Origin: Clarireedia homoeocarpa
Lineage: Eukaryota; Ascomycota; Leotiomycetes; Helotiales; Rutstroemiaceae
DNA length: 64,000 bases
Assembly (NCBI GenBank): GCA_001465935.1
Contig: LNKV01000024.1
Location: 434,001-498,000 of the forward strand
Reading direction: 5' to 3'
Each line of letters begins with the position of its first letter. Position 1 is the first letter of the stretch. The notes under the pieces were generated by a model. It was not told the origin of the DNA. It saw only the letters and a list, made by a program, of their open reading frames with translations, and ran no database searches. This document shows positions 59,615-64,000 of the stretch, in pieces. Made by a program: the position numbers and the translations under genes.

Positions 59615-61085
59615 TAACTTTTGGGATTTGAAAGTAACCGAGAGAGCAATCTGGAGAGGCGGAAGATGTAGATGCAAGGTGAGTAAACTAGTATGCCATA
59701 TCACTTCCTCGCGATCATCCGACAATGAACAGGTGAACTGGCTTGAGAGTTTCAGGATTGGAGGTGCAAAGAGCAGAAATAAGTGTTAGAGGATTTGATA
59801 TACGGAGATGACTCAATGATACGAATAACGGGAACAGTGTGCTTGAAAATAATATGTCGCCTCATATTTGGATAGAAGAGGTCCCAGGAGATGGTTATGC
59901 TCATAATTATGGTTTGGTCTTTGATGGAAAACTCTGAATCTGCCTTCGACCGAATTCATTGCTGTTGATCCAGAACTGCCTGGTGGAACTCGAATTGGTG
60001 CGTCAGAAGAGGACGGGGATGATATAAAGGGACATGTTTACTATAATGTTTAAACTCAGATCACGGACAAGGTGCACTTCTAGAAAAATAGTATGCTGGA
60101 AATACAGCATTACGCCCCGCGTCATGCCTGAGACAGGACTATCGCGGGAAATAGCAGTGATTCAAGGAGATTAAACTCTAGTATCGTGATATCTAGACGC
60201 CTATCCGCATAATAATAAACGCGGACCATCCACACACTAGGAATGTTGAACAGCAGACACTTCGCCGCTGGTAGATTTTCGGTCTTTAGAATATACAAAT
60301 GCTGAAAGCTTCACTTATAATCTTCCAGTAACTTTGACACAAATGTACCAGAGCCAAGTGCAACTGGAGTAAAGAACTGAAAAAAGGCAATGGAAAGCAA
60401 TACACATAACTTTATCTCAGCTAGAGAACACCCACAGTCGACGCAAAAATTTAAATCTGAGGTCCAGGAGAAATGCACATTTGATTATCCAACGCGTGGC
60501 TCGAAAACACTATCATCTATCAAGCTCTGTGGTAAAGCGAACATAGCAAGACTCGCAGCAGGTCGTTCCCCACGCAGCTTTTGCAGCCTTCACATTAAGC
60601 TTCATGCTCTGCTCGAGCCAAAGGCGTGAAGTACGAGGGAAGTGCTGTGGGTTTATTTTCCTTTTGCTTCCTCTGCAATCATGTTTCTTGAAAAGTTTTG
60701 TGAGTAGAACTAGTCTCAGCACCAATCCGGCTACTAACCCCACTAGCTAAGGTCCGAGCCTGGCCTTCAAAGAATTGTGAGAACCTTCATTGAGCAGATA
60801 CAAGTTACCTGATTACACTGTTCACAAATTCTGTCTTTACAAAGGTCGTTAATGTGCTGTGAAAATCGGTTCAAGAGAAGTAAGTACCTGTGTATGTCCC
60901 GGCACATCGAGGTTCAACCGTTTAGCAAAAGTCCCTCGCCCTTTTCCCCACAATAAAAAAGTGGAGTATAAGAATTTGATATCTTCAAAAGCCATGAGGA
61001 ACAAAATAACTATCCAATCTTCAATACCACGGAAATGGGCTCCTATGAGGAATTTGCAAAAATCAAAAAGTAATGAATATCTGAA
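59615..61085. other. Gene-poor, decayed-looking interval
   Basis: About 1.5 kb with only short frames (79-87 codons at 60390-60629 and 60849-61119). No homology recognised. It lies between the HET relic and the tRNA gene. Confidence 0.4.
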
Positions 61086-61158
61086 TGACCTACGCAGGGC
61101 TCGAACCTGCAATCCCTAGATTCGAAGTCTAGTGCCTTAACCATTGGGCCAGCAGGCC
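61086..61158 (-). tRNA. tRNA-Arg (anticodon TCG)
   Basis: 73-nt cloverleaf on the minus strand, no intron. The acceptor arms GGCCTGC and GTAGGTC pair with two G-U wobbles, and the discriminator is A. The D-arm is GCC/GGC with an AATGGTTAA loop, the anticodon stem is CTAGA/TCTAG around loop CTTCGAA (anticodon TCG, reads CGA), the variable loop has 5 nt, and the T-arm is GCAGG-TTCGAGC-CCTGC. It is intact although everything around it is decayed. Confidence 0.93.
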
Positions 61159-61829
61159 AGATTACCAGCTTGTAATGATGCTGTTTTGGATGGAAGAGAT
61201 TTGTTTAATATATTATATATAAGAAAATTTTTTATCTCAGCCTTTTCACGAAAACCTTTGTACCCGAGGTTAACCACTTCACGCTAAGACGACTTGTTAC
61301 CGAAAGCCCAATATAGAGTCCTTTACGGGATATTTCGAGGAATCACGATTCATATTTATATATTCCTCTAAGTTACAAATTGTCTGCTCTTCGAACTCTA
61401 CTGGCAATCCCTGTGCATCAGCAATAGAAACCCGTTATTGACCCCACCAAGCCGCTTCATGCAAGGCATGAACAACGCGATACTCGACCCCTAAAACCGC
61501 AGCATTACGTTGAGTCCGTTGTATATCATCGGCAGAGACGGACTTGCTATAATGCTCGAAACTTGCTTCTCTACGATATTCTTCTCACGTATTGCGAGAC
61601 CAGAGATGGTACTCATCGGGATTCTTACGGGCATTGTCTGATAATGCGATTGATACAGAGAGTGAGAACCTGAGCTGTATGAAGATCGATGGATTATCTT
61701 CAGTTGTCCAGGTAGTTTCAGTATACTGGCAGTTGAACTGTTGATACTACCTGCTATAGTCCGCATCAAACAACTAAGGAGACCAATCATATACCAAAAG
61801 TATCTACACGGATTTACATACTCGCAATC
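61159..61829. other. Intergenic, nothing supported
   Basis: About 670 bp, with AT-rich sequence near 61210. The 120-codon minus frame at 61491-61853 has no recognisable feature. Confidence 0.35.
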
Positions 61830-62210
61830 ATGAGCGCAAGCTTCGTCACCCAAGTCATCACATTGGCACCCAAGCCTGAAAACTCAAAGATATATACCAT
61901 TTTATTCATTTCTTTAATCTTGTCTCTCCCCCAATGTTCTTTTGTCTCCCCTAAACGTAGTTTTCCCCTACTGTCACCTAAGAGAACCTCTAACTCACAC
62001 CGCAGGCTATCACCGATGCATCCGAATTTTCTAATGTTGTTAAAGATGCCGAGCCCGACAGCCTTATGTACTCCGTCTTCAAAAGCAAGCCCCTGATGTG
62101 CGGTGGACCTGAGAAGGTCGTCATCGCCGTAATGTACGTTATCCTCCAAATTTCCTGCTATGGATTCAACGTTCAAGAACGGTGCATACAAGCTGTCAGA
62201 TAGACCGCGA
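61830..62210 (+). pseudogene. Antibiotic-biosynthesis-monooxygenase (ABM)-like remnant
   Basis: Begins at ATG 61830 with MSASFVTQVITLAPKPENSK, the first strand of a ferredoxin-like ABM domain. After an interval ending in a good acceptor (CTAACTCACACCGCAG, 62006 region) it resumes as AITDASEFSNVVKDAEPDSL and MYSVFKSK, then EKVVIAVMY. The first exon lacks a GT donor: the junction reads AAAG-ATATAT where GTATAT would be expected, a G-to-A change. The segment after EKVVI does not continue the fold convincingly. ABM enzymes are small cofactor-free oxygenases, often in aromatic polyketide clusters. Called a remnant because of the donor loss and missing end; a non-standard splice is the alternative. 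Confidence 0.55.
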
Positions 62211-63001
62211 ACATTTGGCAAGATAGGAGTAAGACCGGAGTTCAGACCTGACGATGAAAGCTTTTTTTACGCCCTCAGGTTACAGCTGTTGACCCTGAGG
62301 ACCATGATGGTGTGGCAGAAAGTTACGAAGCGGACCGCACAACTAACTACATTCATGGTGCTAGTGGAAGCGAGAGGGAAATTATAAACCAGAAGGGGGA
62401 TTTGGAAGCTAGCAGTTCAAGGAGAGGTGAGCGACTTAGTTAGAACAAGGGAAGAGTCCACATGAATGTCGAATACTCAGTTGAGCATTCAGACAGGCAG
62501 CCCAGAGCCATATAAAAGCATTTAATCTTCACAATATCCAACAAGTGAGTCGTTAAAACATTACAAAAAGATTAGAACTATAGCATCTTGATCCCCATGA
62601 TATCAGCCGAATTGTGTAGGCAATATCAAAAACTGTTAACTAGTAGCTGCGCAATCCTTCATGAAATAGCGAAACTGACTTCAAAACATGTTGTAAAATT
62701 AACTAACCCGAAAGCAGAATCAATTTCAACTAGAAATGCAGACAAGATCTGCTTGCGCAAGGTCTGGATTTCTCGAAGGTGGATCATGTCAATCTCCCAA
62801 AGGTATCAGGCTCCTGCACATCCCACTCAGCTGGGTCACTACTAGCAGCGATATCAAAATGGGGAGTGGAGGGTATTCCTTAGCGGCGCATATCTTCCGT
62901 ATCGAAGTGTATATACATCTCCTGAAGATGCTGCCCCTCCATGTTGCTGCTCAAATTCAGGGAAATAATTCGTTTGTAAACAATACAGAACACACTTGAA
63001 A
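62211..63001. other. Intergenic; no supported gene
   Basis: About 790 bp between the ABM and O-methyltransferase relics. Short frames only. A segment near 62220-62270 (GKIGVRPEFRPDDE) looks coding-like but is isolated. Confidence 0.35.
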
Positions 63002-64000
63002 ATGGCAGATTCATATGCCCCTGTGGAAGAAGTCGAGAGACTGTTGGTGAATGTCAATGAAGCCGCGAACACGTTTAAGTTTAAACATGCCGCTGGCGGT
63101 GATACTAACTTGGCTCGGAGAAATCTCCATCTCGAGACCCAAAGGCTTTTGGCTTCACTTGAAGAGCCAAACCTGGAGGTTTGGCCTCGTACATTTCAGG
63201 TGAGCATTTTGAATGCCTTGTTCGCTGCGTGAGTACTGATATCGTCTAAGATCAATGTCGCCGTGGCGATTGAGGTGTTGAAGGATATGAACATCTAGAG
63301 CAAGTTCGAAGGAGGAAAGACCATTTCGCTTGCCGAAATAGTTGACAGTAGCGGAGCAGATGAGATAATGATTAGTACGGTGCACCTCCATCTCCAAACG
63401 ATGAAAAGAGCCTAACGGTCATACAAGTTCGAATTTGCGCCAACTCACTGCTGCTTGTGTTCTTGCTGATATTGCTGGCCCTGGATACGCCCTGACACCC
63501 CTAGGCGAACTGTACCTCAATCCAAATCATGTTTCATATAACAATTTCCTCGTCCACGATATCGTCCCAAATATTCTGGCGATGCCTCGAATGATGGCTG
63601 ATCGTGGATATAAAGCTCCCACTAAAGAATTGGGAACACCATTCAAATGGCTACATGGTGAAGAACTGTGGACGTGGATTGGATCTCACCCAGACCATGT
63701 TCCTGATATGATTGCTGGAATGAGATCGCACAACGCTGGTAACTTATCCGGCGACGCACCCTACAACAAATCATTCCACTACTAAAAGAGCGGCCAAAGA
63801 ACAAATTATTGGTGGTGGATTTGGTCTTACCTGAAACAAACGTTACCATGCAAGATGCCATCAGGGATTTTTGCATGTTTCCCATTGGCGGACTTGAGAT
63901 AAACGAAAAGCAATAAAGTGAATTGTTGGCAAAGAACGGTTTGAAGATCAAGAAGATCTGGAGAGGAAGCGAGCCGGAGGCTTGTGTTGAATGTGAGCTG
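63002..64000 (+). pseudogene. Fungal O-methyltransferase pseudogene, cut by the window end
   Basis: SAM-dependent O-methyltransferase of the COMT-like type that methylates hydroxyls on aromatic metabolites. The ATG at 63002 starts a normal N-terminus (helical, LLASLEEPN, then VWPRTFQVSILNALFAA). An in-frame TAG sits at 63296-63298 in VLKDMNI-stop-SKFEGGKTISL, and frame changes follow before the dimerisation block (TAACVLADIAGPGYALTPLGELYL, WLHGEELW, MIAGMRSHNAG). The SAM-binding core is absent: just after ~63745 the text jumps to the C-terminal LLVVDLVLPE region in another frame. A TAA at 63914-63916 occupies the position of the conserved Trp in EKQW. The sequence runs open to the window edge at KIWRGSEPEACVE. 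Not functional. Confidence 0.88.

Noticed and set aside
61814..62221. 135-codon minus-strand frame
   Set aside because: Antisense to the ABM-like remnant, whose sense-strand text matches a known fold with splice-site remains. The minus frame is a shadow.

Overview
The window is nuclear DNA of a filamentous ascomycete (Pezizomycotina). The evidence is many short introns of about 47-70 nt with GTRNGT donors and CTAAC/CTGAC branch sites, an alpha-1,3-glucan synthase, a QDE-1/SAD-1-type RNA-dependent RNA polymerase, a HET-domain relic, and secreted plant-cell-wall enzymes, one with a fungal CBM1. The gene set fits a plant-associated Leotiomycete (Sclerotiniaceae-like), but that placement is inference from gene content, not from alignment. 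Most genes are spliced, so I rebuilt exon structures by hand from splice signals, reading frame and family motifs.

Layout. 0.25-4.2 kb: a divergent pair of mitochondrial genes, a three-exon TOM5 micro-gene (-) and the glycine decarboxylase P-protein (+), whose last exon lies beyond the long open frame. 5.3-6.7 kb: an F-box-like hypothetical protein (-). 7.4-8.4 kb: two gene relics. 8.8-9.6 kb: deoxyribose-phosphate aldolase (+). 10.9-11.3 kb: a 96-aa secreted Gly/Ala/Lys-rich protein (-). 12.5-13.5 kb: a disordered Ser/Thr/Arg-rich protein (-). 14.2-16.3 kb: a five-exon GH51 alpha-L-arabinofuranosidase (-). 18.0-22.0 kb: a three-exon RNA-dependent RNA polymerase (+). 24.3-31.8 kb: alpha-1,3-glucan synthase (-). 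It is separated by a 6-kb gene-free, repeat-rich spacer from a divergently transcribed GPI-type GH13 amylase-like protein (37.9-40.2 kb, +), which is the conserved ags/amyD-agtA type pairing. 42.3-44.6 kb: a six-exon GH27 alpha-galactosidase (-). 47.9-48.9 kb: a Mid2/Wsc-like single-pass wall sensor (+). 50.4-54.6 kb: two small secreted proteins (+), one Cys-containing and one GPI-type. 55.3-57.7 kb: a CBM1-GH5 cellulase (-).

The last 6 kb (58-64 kb) is a gene graveyard around one intact tRNA-Arg(TCG): a HET-domain pseudogene, an antibiotic-biosynthesis-monooxygenase (ABM) remnant and an O-methyltransferase pseudogene that has lost its SAM-binding core. ABM plus O-methyltransferase resembles the tailoring part of an aromatic polyketide cluster, so this may be a dead cluster edge (inference).

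Functionally, the window mixes cell-wall construction and surveillance (glucan synthase, amylase-like partner, wall sensor), plant polysaccharide attack (arabinofuranosidase, alpha-galactosidase, cellulase), candidate effectors, RNA silencing and housekeeping. Several intergenic regions, above all the glucan synthase/amylase spacer, are full of microsatellites, homopolymer tracts and clustered GTAC palindromes.
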